Notes: a model not told the origin generated them from the sequence alone. Counted from the first letter of the stretch, positions 45,547 through 55,967 are shown. The stretch: 64,000 bases of DNA from Ruminococcus sp. AM22-13 (GCF_003471165.1 NZ_QRIL01000006.1:108273-172272); one strand, 5' to 3'. Numbers and translations are program-made.

Positions 45547-46941
45547 TCAGTAACCTGCATCGTCATAGGAACTTTCATCATAGTTTTCACTATCATAACT
45601 TCCATCATCGGAGCCGTCGTCATAACTTCCGCTATCATAAGAGCTGTCATCATAGGAAGTGTCATCATAATTTCCACTGTCATAAGAACTCGTATCATAG
45701 CTTCCTTCATCTGTCACATCCGAAGAAGAATTCCCTGATGTATCTGCACTATCTCCATTGTCATTAACATCTGTACTGTCAGTTCCATCTGCTGATGTAC
45801 CATCCGTAGTTCCTTCGATTCCAGTCGTTCCCGTACTGTTACAGATAGTATTATAAATTCCCTTCAGATCCGCTGACAGCAGATCCGCATAGACATTCTG
45901 AATCTTAAGCGCCGCTTCATCCATATTCTGCTGCTGTAACGCCGCATATGCCTCGATCAGAGCTTCATAACTGCTGCTCTTTTTCTTCTCTTCTTCAATC
46001 TGCTTTGATGCCGCTTCTACAGTATCCCCGGACTCCTGCGCCTGACTCTGCGCTTTCGTCAGCTCTGCTCCCTGACTCGACACCGCATCACTATATTTCA
46101 CGATCTGCTGATTCGCTTCTCTGTATATTCCCTGACGTATCGCAGGAACAGCCAGAAGATAAAACGCCAGTAAGCCTGCCGCAAATCCGGCAATCAGAGT
46201 AAAGAACAGAGAAACTCTCGATTTCTCTTTATACTGCGGCGTGCGGATTACCATATCACTCTCACTGCTGTCCACCTGTTTTTTACTTCTTTTATTCTGG
46301 CGGTCCAGACGTGTTGATACACCGGTCTGCTCATCAATCTCACTTAAAAATCGAAGCGTCGTTGTATTTGTTTTATCAATCTTCGCAGCTTTCCTTAAAG
46401 TCCGCCTTGCCTTGTTATATTCTCCCTCTTTAATCTGCACCAGCGCAAGAAGGTGATAGCCCTTTATCAGTTTTGGATTCTGTGTAAGAATCTTCTTCAG
46501 TCTGATAGCCGCCATATCCTCATGACCTTCCCGGCAAAGATTCAACGCATCATTATATTTTCTGATCGTCTCATTGATTGCTTCAAGTTTATTGGAATTC
46601 GCCTGCAATTTATTAATATATTCCGATGCCAGATTTCTGGACGGCTGCAGATTCTTGCTGATTACCCATTCACTGAGTGCAGCCACAACTTCTCCTGTCT
46701 CAAAATACACCAGTCCAAGAAGATTTCTTGCCTGAATATTATGCTTATTATACATGAGGCTCTGCTTCAGACAGCTGATTGCCCCTGAAAGATCGCGGAC
46801 ACTGGCTTTCTCCAGACCCTCGTTATAGCACTTTCTGGAAAGATAATCTACCTTCTTCTGAATCAGTACATTACATCCACATTTCGGACAGTAATCCAGG
46901 TCCTTGTCTACCAGGAACGCACCGCAATTCATACAATTCAT
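45547..46941 (-). CDS. Zinc-ribbon, TPR and membrane protein with Ser/Tyr/Asp tail
   Basis: 464 residues. A zinc ribbon opens it (CMNCGAF ... CPKCGC, residues 3-23), tetratricopeptide repeats cover about 30-205, one membrane helix lies at about 247-270, then a coiled coil (280-345). The last 70 residues are almost only S, Y, D, G, N, E (SYDSGNYDDTSYDDSSYDSG). TPR and coil suggest protein-protein contacts; the tail may be exported. It lies between folC and spoIIA; function unknown. Start has AAGGAG. Confidence 0.8.
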   Translation of the reverse strand: MNCMNCGAFLVDKDLDYCPKCGCNVLIQKKVDYLSRKCYNEGLEKASVRDLSGAISCLKQSLMYNKHNIQARNLLGLVYFETGEVVAALSEWVISKNLQPSRNLASEYINKLQANSNKLEAINETIRKYNDALNLCREGHEDMAAIRLKKILTQNPKLIKGYHLLALVQIKEGEYNKARRTLRKAAKIDKTNTTTLRFLSEIDEQTGVSTRLDRQNKRSKKQVDSSESDMVIRTPQYKEKSRVSLFFTLIAGFAAGLLAFYLLAVPAIRQGIYREANQQIVKYSDAVSSQGAELTKAQSQAQESGDTVEAASKQIEEEKKKSSSYEALIEAYAALQQQNMDEAALKIQNVYADLLSADLKGIYNTICNSTGTTGIEGTTDGTSADGTDSTDVNDNGDSADTSGNSSSDVTDEGSYDTSSYDSGNYDDTSYDDSSYDSGSYDDGSDDGSYDSENYDESSYDDAGY

Positions 46942-46951
46942 GTGTTTCTCC

Positions 46952-47104
46952 TTATTTTACCCGTCTTCCGCTCTTCGCTTCCCGGAGAACCTCCTGAAGA
47001 ACATCCAGAATATCTGTCAGTTCTCTGTCATAGATTGCGCCCTCCGCATCTGCCACGTCCAGACATGGTTCAAATTTCTTCAGTTCCTCTTCATAGTCTA
47101 TCAT
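46952..47104 (-). CDS. 50-residue protein translationally coupled to folC
   Basis: MIDYEEELKKFEPCLDVADA, then EGAIYDRELTDILDVLQEVL and a basic end GRRVK. The ATG overlaps the folC TGA as ATGA (47101-47104), and the stop lies 11 bases before the next gene, whose ribosome site TAAGGAG overlaps it. Acidic and helical, no membrane segment. Too tightly placed to be chance; I do not recognise the family. Confidence 0.75.
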   Translation of the reverse strand: MIDYEEELKKFEPCLDVADAEGAIYDRELTDILDVLQEVLREAKSGRRVK

Positions 47105-48399
47105 TTCTTATTTCTCCTGATAATATCTTTAATCTCACCAACAAGATACAGTGAACCCACGCAGAAAAGCATGCCATCTTCTTCCTTTGCTTCTAAAGCT
47201 TTGGAAAATGCCTGGTTAATATCCTCCACAGCTTCCACTGATGCAGCTCCTGCCCCTGTAAAAAGTTTTGCGAATCTCTCTGCCGGAACTTCGCGGTATC
47301 CGCCTACAGAAGTCACCACCACATGACGAAAGCTGATTCTGCTACAGATCGTATGTATCATATCCGTATAGTCTTTATCATCTACCGCTGAGAAAAGTAA
47401 CGTCAACGGACATTCTTTCTGGAAATGTTCCGCTGTTTCCACAAATTTCTCTACTCCATCTTCATTATGCGCACCGTCCACGATCACGCCAGGAAGTACT
47501 GTTTCCATTCTTCCCTGCCAGCGTGTTCTGGCTATTCCCTCATGAATCTTATCCACAGACACAGGAATCACACCCTGCAAAACTTCTATTGTCTTCAGGG
47601 CAAGCGCACTGTTCATTACCTGATATTTCGCAATAAACGGAATTGAGAAAACTGTATCCCCATAATACTCATTTCGGAATGAAAAATCAATGCCTGACGA
47701 AGTATTTCTGATAATTTCCGTATCTGTTCTCTTTACCTCATAAGCCGGACTTCCCATTTCTTTCGCCTTTGCAGAAATCACTTCCGCTGCATCCGGATCA
47801 TTTCCATCATAGATTACCGGAACACCAGAAACAATAATTCCCGCCTTCTCTCCTGCGATCTTGGCAACTGTGTCACCCAGATACTGCATATGATCCAGAC
47901 TGATAGAAGTAATGACACATGCAACCGGATTCTCCACCGCAGTCGTTGCATCCATTCTGCCGCCAAGGCCTGTTTCCAGAGTTACATAATCCACTCCTGC
48001 CTCTGCAAAAATCACCATTCCCATCAGAAACAGCATTTCAAAATAAGTCGGATGATAGCTTCCCTCTGCAACCAGTTCATCTGCAAGTGCTTTTACTTTC
48101 TCAAAAGCTTTCAGAAATGTATCATTGTCAATATTTACTTCATTGATCTGGAATCTCTCATTGATCTCAACCAGATGAGGAGAAGTAAACAATCCGCAGG
48201 AGTAACCCGCTTCCCTGAGAATAGATGTCAGGAATGCACAGGTACTTCCTTTTCCATTTGTTCCCGCCACATGGATAACTTTAAATTTATCCTGTGGATT
48301 TCCAAGTCTTCTTAAACATTCTTTCGTGTGATCCAGACTGTTTTTCTTTGTAAATTTCGGAGTTTCATCAATATAAGCAACTGCTTCTTCGTAATTCAT
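47101..48399 (-). CDS. folC: Folylpolyglutamate synthase / dihydrofolate synthase
   Basis: 432 residues. Mur-ligase-like: P-loop GTNGKGSTCAFLTSILREAG, SPHLVEINERFQIN, LETGLGGRMDATTAV and GVIVDGAHNEDGVEKF. Adds glutamates to folates. The GTG at 48414 in frame is less likely than ATG at 48399 (MNYEEAVAYIDETP), which has AGTGGTGG before it. Confidence 0.95.
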   Translation of the reverse strand: MNYEEAVAYIDETPKFTKKNSLDHTKECLRRLGNPQDKFKVIHVAGTNGKGSTCAFLTSILREAGYSCGLFTSPHLVEINERFQINEVNIDNDTFLKAFEKVKALADELVAEGSYHPTYFEMLFLMGMVIFAEAGVDYVTLETGLGGRMDATTAVENPVACVITSISLDHMQYLGDTVAKIAGEKAGIIVSGVPVIYDGNDPDAAEVISAKAKEMGSPAYEVKRTDTEIIRNTSSGIDFSFRNEYYGDTVFSIPFIAKYQVMNSALALKTIEVLQGVIPVSVDKIHEGIARTRWQGRMETVLPGVIVDGAHNEDGVEKFVETAEHFQKECPLTLLFSAVDDKDYTDMIHTICSRISFRHVVVTSVGGYREVPAERFAKLFTGAGAASVEAVEDINQAFSKALEAKEEDGMLFCVGSLYLVGEIKDIIRRNKK

Positions 48400-48432
48400 A
48401 AAAAATTCCACCACTTATCTATAATGTATTTG

Positions 48433-48516
48433 AGATATCCAGGGTCCCAATTTCAAAAAGTCGTTCGTGCCTGCACGATAAGACTTTTGAACTTGGGACC
48501 CGCCGGGATAATCCCG
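48433..48516. repeat. Hairpin repeat B, copy 1
   Basis: GGGTCCCAATTTCAAAAAGT pairs with GACTTTTGAACTTGGGACCC around an inner CGTGC / GCACG stem. The 49-base core (48453-48501) differs from the copy at 55986-56034 by one base. A small CGGGATAATCCCG palindrome follows (48504-48516). It fills the folC-LtaS-like gap. Confidence 0.85.
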
Positions 48517-48609
48517 TAACTTTTCTAGTTACTCTAACATTATATAATAGTGGTGGAAGATGTCCAGTACCAATCGTAATATTTTATCCGACAAAATCTG
48601 GTTTCGCTG

Positions 48610-50634
48610 TTATTCCGTATCGGTATTGTTATTTAATTTCCATTTATTCTCTGAATAAAGCGCATAGCAGGAACGGTCATAACTCTTACTTAATGGTTTT
48701 CTTGTCGAACTGTTACTTCGCTGGATTACCGCCAGCCTGTCAAAATCATTCAGCTCTGTACCCGTAATCATCAGCGTAGTCGGATTGACATAAACCGTAT
48801 CGTACCATTCTCCGTTCAGTTTCACTTCACTCGACGGCGTAAATTCCGTTCCCTTGATGTAATATGTATGATCTGTCTCCGAAATACACTGAATAGAATC
48901 CAATGTCACATCATAGATTCCCATACGCATTCTGGTGCGAAGATAAGGACTCTCACCTCCGTAAGAATAACGTTCTCCGTAAAGCAGGTCATACTGTAAG
49001 GTTTCCAGATCCACCTGATAATTCTTGGTATTTCTTCTTGCCTGATGATAACGGAAAATCGTTCCCTCATGGATTCCCACACGGTCCATGACTTCTGCGG
49101 CCATCTGGTAGGCAGCCAGGTTTTCCTCCTTCTTCTGAAGCCCGAAATTATCCCACATGACATATTCTGTCTGAAACAGGTACTTATTATCCAGATCCTC
49201 GACAGTCAGTCCCATGGTCGGAAGATGGTCACCATACATAACCAGAACAACATCCTCAGGATAATCTGCAAGCTTGTCTGTCAGCTCTTTGACAAAATTA
49301 TCCATCTCATGGATCTCATTTACGTAATATTCCCATTTATTGTTCCCTTCCTCAGTCGGTGCACCGGAAACTGTAATCTCAGGATCCTCCAGAATCTGCT
49401 CATCCGGATATGCACCATGTCCCTGTACGGAAATAGTATATACATAATCCGGTCCCTCAGTGGAATCCAGACATTTCAGGATTTCATCTGTCAGAACCTC
49501 ATCCTTTACCCAGCCATTTGGATTCTTCTCGTTCTCTCTTGCCATGTACTCTTCGGAAGTAAAGGTATCAAATCCGAGATTCGGAAAAATAGATCTTCTG
49601 CCATAGAAGTTTGCCTCATTATTATGAACCGCATGGGTGGTATAGCCCAGATTCTTCAGTACATAAGGTGCACTCTCACAGGTAGTCTCTTTCAGAATAC
49701 TCTTGTAAGGATACTCACCGGGTCCAAAATAATGCATACTCATACCGGTGATGGACTCAAACTCTGTATTTGCAGTTCCCGCCCCTACAGAAGGAACCTT
49801 ATAATATCCGGAAGAATAGTCCTCCATCAGCTTCCGGAAGGTAGGGATCGGATCCTCTGAAATATTCAGGTAATTAACCAGCGTAGGATCAAAGAATGAT
49901 TCCAACTGCAAAAACAGAATATTCGGACGCTTTTCTTCCTGCGTTTCCGGGAGATTCTTTTCCGTTTTCTCAATTCTTTTGATTTCTTTCTCAGAATAAT
50001 CTCTCGGACAACTGATTCCCGTATTAAAGATCGTAGTCGTCAGACAGTAAGGATATCCATAATCCTCATATGCAAAAGCAATATTTCCAAAGTAATTGGA
50101 AAGCACCCTCTTCTCCAGTGCCAGTTGTGTACTTCCTGCAAAAAGAGCTGCCGCCAGCAGGATCAGAGGAATATTATAACGGTACTTTATCTTGTTTTGA
50201 TACTTCGGTCCTTTGATAAAAAGAATCAAAAGTAAAATAACAAGGATTCCAAACAGGATGCAGACTGCCACAACACCTGCAGCAGGCAGGTATTTGTTGG
50301 CAACCTTCAAAGCATCTGTGATCAGATGCAGATCCGGTCCGGTAAACGGTGTAACACGGTTCAGCAGCAGTACGCCGTTAATAATAGCCAATATCAGCCA
50401 GAACAGTGTTACCAGGACTCTCCAGAACACCCTTCTGTGAAACAGATAAACAATCAGTGACGAGGTAAAAATAAATGCGGTATTATAGGCAAAAACCATA
50501 GGTTTCTGTGTCATATAATTCCATGCTTCTACGAACGAGTGACGACAAATCGCTTCCATAATAAAATATCCCACAGCACTTGCCAGTGCATGCAAAAGAA
50601 GGGAAATTTTATTACAAATCCTATATAATTTCAT
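48610..50634 (-). CDS. LtaS-like phosphoglycerol transferase (sulfatase family)
   Basis: 674 residues. Five membrane helices in the first 190, then an extracellular alkaline-phosphatase-like domain. Visible sites are LFLQLESFFDPT (metal Glu), GAGTANTEFESITGMS (nucleophile Thr), SVQGHGAYP and MYGDHLPTMG (metal Asp and His), as in lipoteichoic acid synthase. A C-terminal beta extension of about 120 residues follows. It probably adds glycerol-phosphate to a lipid or wall polymer. It starts 12 bases after valS. Confidence 0.9.
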   Translation of the reverse strand: MKLYRICNKISLLLHALASAVGYFIMEAICRHSFVEAWNYMTQKPMVFAYNTAFIFTSSLIVYLFHRRVFWRVLVTLFWLILAIINGVLLLNRVTPFTGPDLHLITDALKVANKYLPAAGVVAVCILFGILVILLLILFIKGPKYQNKIKYRYNIPLILLAAALFAGSTQLALEKRVLSNYFGNIAFAYEDYGYPYCLTTTIFNTGISCPRDYSEKEIKRIEKTEKNLPETQEEKRPNILFLQLESFFDPTLVNYLNISEDPIPTFRKLMEDYSSGYYKVPSVGAGTANTEFESITGMSMHYFGPGEYPYKSILKETTCESAPYVLKNLGYTTHAVHNNEANFYGRRSIFPNLGFDTFTSEEYMARENEKNPNGWVKDEVLTDEILKCLDSTEGPDYVYTISVQGHGAYPDEQILEDPEITVSGAPTEEGNNKWEYYVNEIHEMDNFVKELTDKLADYPEDVVLVMYGDHLPTMGLTVEDLDNKYLFQTEYVMWDNFGLQKKEENLAAYQMAAEVMDRVGIHEGTIFRYHQARRNTKNYQVDLETLQYDLLYGERYSYGGESPYLRTRMRMGIYDVTLDSIQCISETDHTYYIKGTEFTPSSEVKLNGEWYDTVYVNPTTLMITGTELNDFDRLAVIQRSNSSTRKPLSKSYDRSCYALYSENKWKLNNNTDTE

Positions 50635-50646
50635 CTAAGCACTCCC

Positions 50647-53301
50647 TTATTTCTGTAACTGCTCTAACTGTCCTTTAACCTTATCCATCATTTCTTTGTA
50701 TTTTGCAAGCTTATCCTTCTCCGCATCCACCTTGGCAGCAGGTGCCTTATTTACGAAATTCGGATTATTCAGCATGCCCTCGCATCTTGCGATTTCTTTT
50801 GCAAGACGTTCCGTTTCTTTTGTAAGACGCTCAATCTCTTTATCTTTGTCGATCAGGTCTTCCAACGGCATGTATACAACTGCGTTGGAAACAACTACGG
50901 AAACTGCATCTTCACTGATTCCGTTCTTGTCTGTCTGTACCAGGATCTCTTTTGCAAATGCAAGATTTACAAAGGATTTCTTACTGTTTTCATACATAGC
51001 AGCTGTGTCAGCATCTTTTGCTACGATATGCAGACTTGTCTTGCGGTTGTTCGGAACATTCATTTCTGTTCTTGTATTACGGATACCTCTTACGACCTCT
51101 TTAAATCCTTCGATTGCCTTCTCAGCATCCGGGAAGTTTCTCTCTTCTTTGTATACCGGCCAGTCGGAGATCATAATGGACTCTTCTTCCGGAAGAAGTG
51201 TACAGTAGATTTCTTCTGTGATAAACGGCATATATGGATGAAGAAGCTTCAGACCTTCTGTCAGTGCTGTTCTTAATGTCCACAGTGCATCGTTTGCTGC
51301 CTTCGGATCTTCCTCTGCCTTCCACAGACGAACCTTTGCCATCTCAATATACCAGTCGCAAAGCTCATCCCACAGGAAGTCATAAACCTTCTGTACTGCA
51401 ATACCAAGCTCATATTTTTCCATATTCTCTGTTGCTTCGCGGATTACTGTATTTAAGTGAGACAGGATCCATTTATCCTCTGCACAGAGATCATTTAAGT
51501 TCTCCGGCTCTGTCACTGTCTTGCCTTCCAGGTTCATCATAATAAAACGGGAAGCATTCCAGATCTTGTTTGCGAAGTTACGGCTTGCTTCTACCTTTTC
51601 CCAGTAGAAACGCATATCATTTCCAGGTGCATTACCTGTCATCAGAGTAAGACGAAGAGCATCTGCGCCGTATTTATCAATAACTTCCAGAGGATCGATA
51701 CCGTTTCCAAGAGACTTACTCATCTTACGTCCCTGGGAGTCACGTACCAGACCATGGATCAGTACATGATGGAACGGAACCTGATCAGTCTGCTCCAGAG
51801 CAGAGAATACCATACGGATAACCCAGAAGAAGATAATGTCATATCCTGTAACAAGTACATCTGTCGGATAGAAATATTCCAGTTCCGGTGTTTTCTCCGG
51901 CCAGCCAAGTGTGGAGAATGGCCATAATGCAGAACTGAACCATGTATCCAGAGTATCCTCATCCTGATGAAGATGTGTACATCCACATTTCGGGCATTTC
52001 TCTGGCATTTCTCTGGCAACTACTACTTCACCGCACTCATCACAGTAATAAGCCGGAATTCTGTGTCCCCACCATAACTGTCTGGAAATACACCAGTCAC
52101 GGATATTCTCAAGCCAGTGCAGATATGTCTTGTCAAAACGTGACGGAACGAATTTCAGATCTCCGTCGTCCAGTGCTTTGATTGCTGCCTTTGCCATCTC
52201 GTCCATCTTTACAAACCACTGTGGCTTGATCATAGGCTCTACGGTTGTGCCGCAGCGGTCATGAGTTCCAACACTGTGATTGTGGGGAACTACTTTTACC
52301 AGAAGTCCAAGTTCTTCCAGATCTGCAACCATTGCCTTACGTGCTTCATAACGATCCATACCAGCGTATTTACCACCAAGTTCGTTGATTGTTGCATCAT
52401 CATTCATGATGTTGATCTCTTCCAGATTGTGACGGCGTCCAACCTCAAAGTCGTTAGGATCATGAGCAGGTGTGATCTTTACGCATCCTGTTCCAAATTC
52501 TTTATCAACATACTCATCAGCGATAACCGGGATTTCTCTGTCTGTAAGAGGAAGCTTCAGCATCTTGCCGATAAGATCTTTGTAACGCTCATCTTCCGGA
52601 TTTACGGCAACAGCAGTATCACCCAGCAGAGTTTCCGGACGTGTAGTTGCGATCTCTACGAAACGTCCCTCTTCCCCTACGATCGGGTAATTGATATGCC
52701 AGAAAAATCCGTCCTGATCCTCATGCTCAACTTCTGCATCAGAGATAGAAGTCTGGCATACAGGACACCAGTTGATGATTCTGGAACCTTTGTAAATATA
52801 GCCTTTTTCATATAATTTGATAAATACTTCCTGAACAGCCTTGGAGCAGCCTTCGTCCATTGTGAAACGTTCTCTCTCCCAGTCTGCGGAAGCACCCAGT
52901 TTCTTTAACTGATTGATGATCTTTCCGCCGTACTCCTCTTTCCATGCCCATGCATGCTTTAAGAATTCCTCACGGCCGATATCGTGTTTGTCAATGCCTT
53001 CTTTTTTCAGCTTGTCGATAACCTTAACCTCTGTAGCGATAGCTGCATGGTCAGTTCCCGGCTGCCATAATGCTTCATAACCCTGCATTCTCTTGAAACG
53101 GATCAGGATATCCTGCATAGTTTCATCCAGCGCATGTCCCATGTGAAGCTGACCGGTTACGTTTGGCGGCGGCATAACAATAGTAAACGGTTTCTTGTCC
53201 GGGTTTACTTTTGCATGGAAATAGCCGTTGTCCATCCATTTTTTGTAAAGACGCTCTTCGATTCCCTTAGGATCGTAAGTTTTTGCAAGTTCTTTGCTCA
53301 T
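50647..53301 (-). CDS. valS: Valyl-tRNA synthetase
   Basis: 884 residues, class [17 protein letters not shown] is the HIGH site, [11 protein letters not shown] the KMSKS site, a CP1 editing domain lies between, a zinc knuckle CDECGE ... CPKCGC is near 420, and the C-terminal coiled coil ([20 protein letters not shown]) contacts tRNA. Expression is under the upstream T-box. Confidence 0.98.
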   Translation of the reverse strand: MSKELAKTYDPKGIEERLYKKWMDNGYFHAKVNPDKKPFTIVMPPPNVTGQLHMGHALDETMQDILIRFKRMQGYEALWQPGTDHAAIATEVKVIDKLKKEGIDKHDIGREEFLKHAWAWKEEYGGKIINQLKKLGASADWERERFTMDEGCSKAVQEVFIKLYEKGYIYKGSRIINWCPVCQTSISDAEVEHEDQDGFFWHINYPIVGEEGRFVEIATTRPETLLGDTAVAVNPEDERYKDLIGKMLKLPLTDREIPVIADEYVDKEFGTGCVKITPAHDPNDFEVGRRHNLEEINIMNDDATINELGGKYAGMDRYEARKAMVADLEELGLLVKVVPHNHSVGTHDRCGTTVEPMIKPQWFVKMDEMAKAAIKALDDGDLKFVPSRFDKTYLHWLENIRDWCISRQLWWGHRIPAYYCDECGEVVVAREMPEKCPKCGCTHLHQDEDTLDTWFSSALWPFSTLGWPEKTPELEYFYPTDVLVTGYDIIFFWVIRMVFSALEQTDQVPFHHVLIHGLVRDSQGRKMSKSLGNGIDPLEVIDKYGADALRLTLMTGNAPGNDMRFYWEKVEASRNFANKIWNASRFIMMNLEGKTVTEPENLNDLCAEDKWILSHLNTVIREATENMEKYELGIAVQKVYDFLWDELCDWYIEMAKVRLWKAEEDPKAANDALWTLRTALTEGLKLLHPYMPFITEEIYCTLLPEEESIMISDWPVYKEERNFPDAEKAIEGFKEVVRGIRNTRTEMNVPNNRKTSLHIVAKDADTAAMYENSKKSFVNLAFAKEILVQTDKNGISEDAVSVVVSNAVVYMPLEDLIDKDKEIERLTKETERLAKEIARCEGMLNNPNFVNKAPAAKVDAEKDKLAKYKEMMDKVKGQLEQLQK

Positions 53302-53370
53302 AATGTCCTCCTGATATTCTATCTCTGTAATAAAAGCATCTGCGAATCACTCCGCTGTAAGCAGTCAACG

Positions 53371-53632
53371 ATAAAAAACGCCCTTTACACGCATTATACG
53401 TGCAAAGGGCGACATTAATCGCGGTACCACCTTAGTTTGTCTCTCATTCCCTTAACGCGGGATACGTGAAAACCTACCATGCGCGTATATAACTCTGATA
53501 TGATTCATACACACTCACTTCAGCCTCCCGGCTCCAAAGCTACCTTCAGCGCTTCTGTTCCCGGGAAACCTTCCAGCTTATAAGCTTCCCTCTCTGTGGG
53601 GCATCCCTGCCTACTCCTCTTTTTCACAGCCT
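53371..53632 (-). promoter_or_regulatory. T-box riboswitch of valS
   Basis: Minus strand: Stem I region from about 53630; candidate valine specifier GTA (53543-53541) followed by G; the T-box AAGGTGGTACCGCGATTA (about 53434-53417), whose UGGU-type bulge binds the tRNA end; and terminator CGCCCTTTGCACG ... CGTGTAAAGGGCG with TTTTTTATC (53411-53371). Uncharged tRNA-Val should favour read-through. Confidence 0.92.
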
Positions 53633-53645
53633 TTTTCTGGATTCT

Positions 53646-53674
53646 ACTATAATGAAAAAAGCTTTTTTTGTCAA
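53646..53674 (-). promoter_or_regulatory. Promoter of the valS T-box transcript
   Basis: Minus-strand TTGACA (53674-53669), 17-base spacer with an AAAAAAGCTTTTTT palindrome, TATAGT (53651-53646). Confidence 0.85.
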
Positions 53675-53754
53675 GGATGTTTCACGGGATTTCACAAATT
53701 TATGCCTGCAATTGTTTATCAAATGGATAAAATCAGCCTCTTTGCCGACTGCTA

Positions 53755-53790
53755 ATAACTTAATAACTGTTCCGTAGTTTATTCGGTTAA
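53755..53790. repeat. Degenerate copy of the AATAACTG...GTTTATTCGGTTAA repeat
   Basis: CTTAATAACTGTTCCGTAGT, then TTATTCGGTTAAAT, resembles the left end of the element at 10480 (AATAACTGCTTCGCAGTTTAT) and its GGTTAAA end, with the centre missing. Confidence 0.45.
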
Positions 53791-53792
53791 AT

Positions 53793-53832
53793 ATATAAAA
53801 ACAGCGAGCAAACATTTGGTTTACCCGCTGTA
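53793..53832 (-). terminator. Terminator of the PTS operon
   Basis: Minus-strand ACAGCGGGTAAAC / GTTTGCTCGCTGT (53801-53832) followed by TTTTTATATATTT. Confidence 0.8.
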
Positions 53833-53885
53833 AAAGAAATCCTAAATTATGGTCTTTTTGTAAAAAGGGATTTTTATCTGCTATA

Positions 53886-55352
53886 TTATTTACAGAGCTT
53901 TTTAAACTCGTCTGCTACGAACTGAACTTTCGTGCCGATTACAACCTGAACAGAATTTTTACCAGGTCTGATCACACCGGCAACACCGGCTGATTTGATT
54001 TTCTTTTCATCAACAGCTGTATAGTCTTTGATTTCCAGACGAAGTCTTGTAATGCAGTTATCGATAGATGCAACGTTTCCTTTTCCGCCAACACCTTCTA
54101 AGATAATTTTTGCAACTTCTGTAAAGTTATCGTTTGCAAGTTTTACAGTTGTTTCGTCCATATCATCATCTTCTCTTCCAGGAGTCTTCAGATCAAATTT
54201 AAGGATTGCAAATCTGAATACTACATAGAATACGATAAATGCTGCGATTCCCAGAGGAATGATCAGCCATGTTTTCTGTGCTGCAGGCAGAGATGCGGAG
54301 AACAGAAGGTCTGTTGCACCTGCTGAGAATGAGAAGCCTGCACGGAATCCTAATAATACTGTGACAACTGTAAAGATACCATATAATAATGCATAAATAA
54401 CATAAAGTCCAGGAGCCAGGAACATGAAACCAAATTCGAACGGCTCTGTAACACCGCAGATAAATGCACAGATTGCTGCGGAAGCTACCAGACCAATAGC
54501 AACTTTTTTCTTATTGTCCTTTGCACACTGGATCATTGCCAGAGCTGCACCAGGAATACCAAACATCATACATGGGAAGAAGCCGGACATATACATTCCA
54601 AGGCTCCAGCTTACATCTGCAGATGTCTCACCTGCCCAGAAATGAGTCAGGTCACCAAGTCCGATTGTATCGAACCAGAATACATTGTTTAATGCGTGAT
54701 GCAGACCTGTAGGAATTAAAAGTCTGTTCAGGAATGCATAAATACCAGCTCCAAGAGCTCCCATTCCGGCAATTGCGTTACCGATGGAGATCAGTACACC
54801 GAAGAGGATCGGCCATACAAACAGTAAAACTACGGATACGAGAATAGATATAACACCTGCGATGATGGCTACACAACGTTTGCCGCTGAAGAAAGAAAGC
54901 CAGTCCGGTAATTTTGTGCTTTTGAATTTGTTGTAACAGCTAGATCCGATCACACCTGCAAGAATACCGATGAACGGGTTGGCAATTTTGTTAAATGCCA
55001 GTGTTTTGTCTGCATTGTCTGCGATAGACGGGAACAGTGTTGTAACAAATCCTGTGCTTAACAGTGTTGTGATCATAAGCCAGGAAGCAAGGGCTGCAAG
55101 ACCGCCTGTACCATCATGGTCATCTGACATGCCCACACCTACACCGATTACGAATAACAGTGCCATATTATCGATCAGGGCACCACCGGCTTTTACAAGG
55201 AAAATACCGATCATCGGACCAATACCGGTGATATCACCACCCTGCATACTTGCAGGACAAAGTAAATAACCAATACCCATGAGGATACCGCAGATTGGAA
55301 GACAAGCTACCGGTAACATCAGGGCTTTTCCTAATTTCTGTAAATACTTCAT
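53886..55352 (-). CDS. PTS glucose-family transporter, IIBC components
   Basis: 488 residues. IIC (1-390) with about ten helices, including NRLLIPTGLHHALNNVFWFD and ICGVTEPFEFGFMFLAP (sugar and gating motifs); IIB (about 410-488) with phospho-Cys433 in DNCITRLRLE. The sugar is glucose or N-acetylglucosamine; sequence alone does not settle it. Acts with the IIA gene upstream and general EI/HPr. Confidence 0.93.
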   Translation of the reverse strand: MKYLQKLGKALMLPVACLPICGILMGIGYLLCPASMQGGDITGIGPMIGIFLVKAGGALIDNMALLFVIGVGVGMSDDHDGTGGLAALASWLMITTLLSTGFVTTLFPSIADNADKTLAFNKIANPFIGILAGVIGSSCYNKFKSTKLPDWLSFFSGKRCVAIIAGVISILVSVVLLFVWPILFGVLISIGNAIAGMGALGAGIYAFLNRLLIPTGLHHALNNVFWFDTIGLGDLTHFWAGETSADVSWSLGMYMSGFFPCMMFGIPGAALAMIQCAKDNKKKVAIGLVASAAICAFICGVTEPFEFGFMFLAPGLYVIYALLYGIFTVVTVLLGFRAGFSFSAGATDLLFSASLPAAQKTWLIIPLGIAAFIVFYVVFRFAILKFDLKTPGREDDDMDETTVKLANDNFTEVAKIILEGVGGKGNVASIDNCITRLRLEIKDYTAVDEKKIKSAGVAGVIRPGKNSVQVVIGTKVQFVADEFKKLCK

Positions 55353-55442
55353 ACTTTTTCCTCCTTAGATAGAATGATTTACTCTTTCAAATCCCCTTTT
55401 ATTTATTTTTACCCGGACACCTCCGGGAAAAATACATGATTA

Positions 55443-55928
55443 TTATTTTGTGATCACAATCACATCATCGCCGGGCTGTACCTCTTTGTTATCCAGTCCC
55501 CGGACATCTCCATAGTCATCTGTATTACAGATAACAACAAGAGTACTGGTATCATATCCTGCAGCTTTGACCTTGTCCAGATCAATCTCCAGAATCAGAT
55601 CTCCTTTCTTTACTGCATCACCGGAATGTACATGACCTGTAAATCCGTCACCGCCCATTTTGACTGTATCCAGCCCCACATGGACCAGAACCTCCACACC
55701 ATCTGCTGTAGAAAGGCTGAATGCATGAAGGGTATCAAACAGTGTTTCAATGGTTCCGTCTGCAGGCGCATAAATTTTTCCGTCGGACGGAAGGATTGCC
55801 GCACCCTTTCCCAGCATCCCCTCACTGAAGGTCGGGTCATTTACACTGGAAAGAGGAACTGTTTTCCCCTTCACCGGAGATCCGATGGTCAGTTCAGGTG
55901 CCTTTTTCTTCTTAAAAAAATCAAACAT
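55443..55928 (-). CDS. crr: PTS glucose-type IIA component
   Basis: 161 residues, IIA-Glc fold: SPVKGKTVPLSSVNDPTFSE, active His83 (VHVGLDTVKM) and partner His68 (TLHAFS). Passes phosphate from HPr to IIB. AAGGAGGC lies upstream; 90 bases to the IIBC gene. Here IIA is separate, not fused to IIBC as in Bacillus PtsG. Confidence 0.94.
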   Translation of the reverse strand: MFDFFKKKKAPELTIGSPVKGKTVPLSSVNDPTFSEGMLGKGAAILPSDGKIYAPADGTIETLFDTLHAFSLSTADGVEVLVHVGLDTVKMGGDGFTGHVHSGDAVKKGDLILEIDLDKVKAAGYDTSTLVVICNTDDYGDVRGLDNKEVQPGDDVIVITK

Positions 55929-55967
55929 ACTTAAAAGCCTCCTTGTTTTTTACATTTATAATTTTAT

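Noticed and set aside
45475..45738. Plus-strand Ile/Val-rich frame resembling a membrane protein
   Set aside because: It is the antisense of the Ser/Tyr/Asp repeat tail; the hydrophobicity is a by-product of codon composition.
45585..45760. CRISPR-like or satellite tandem array
   Set aside because: The periodic TCATAA/TCATCA pattern is just the coding sequence for the Ser/Tyr/Asp tail; no constant repeats and spacers.
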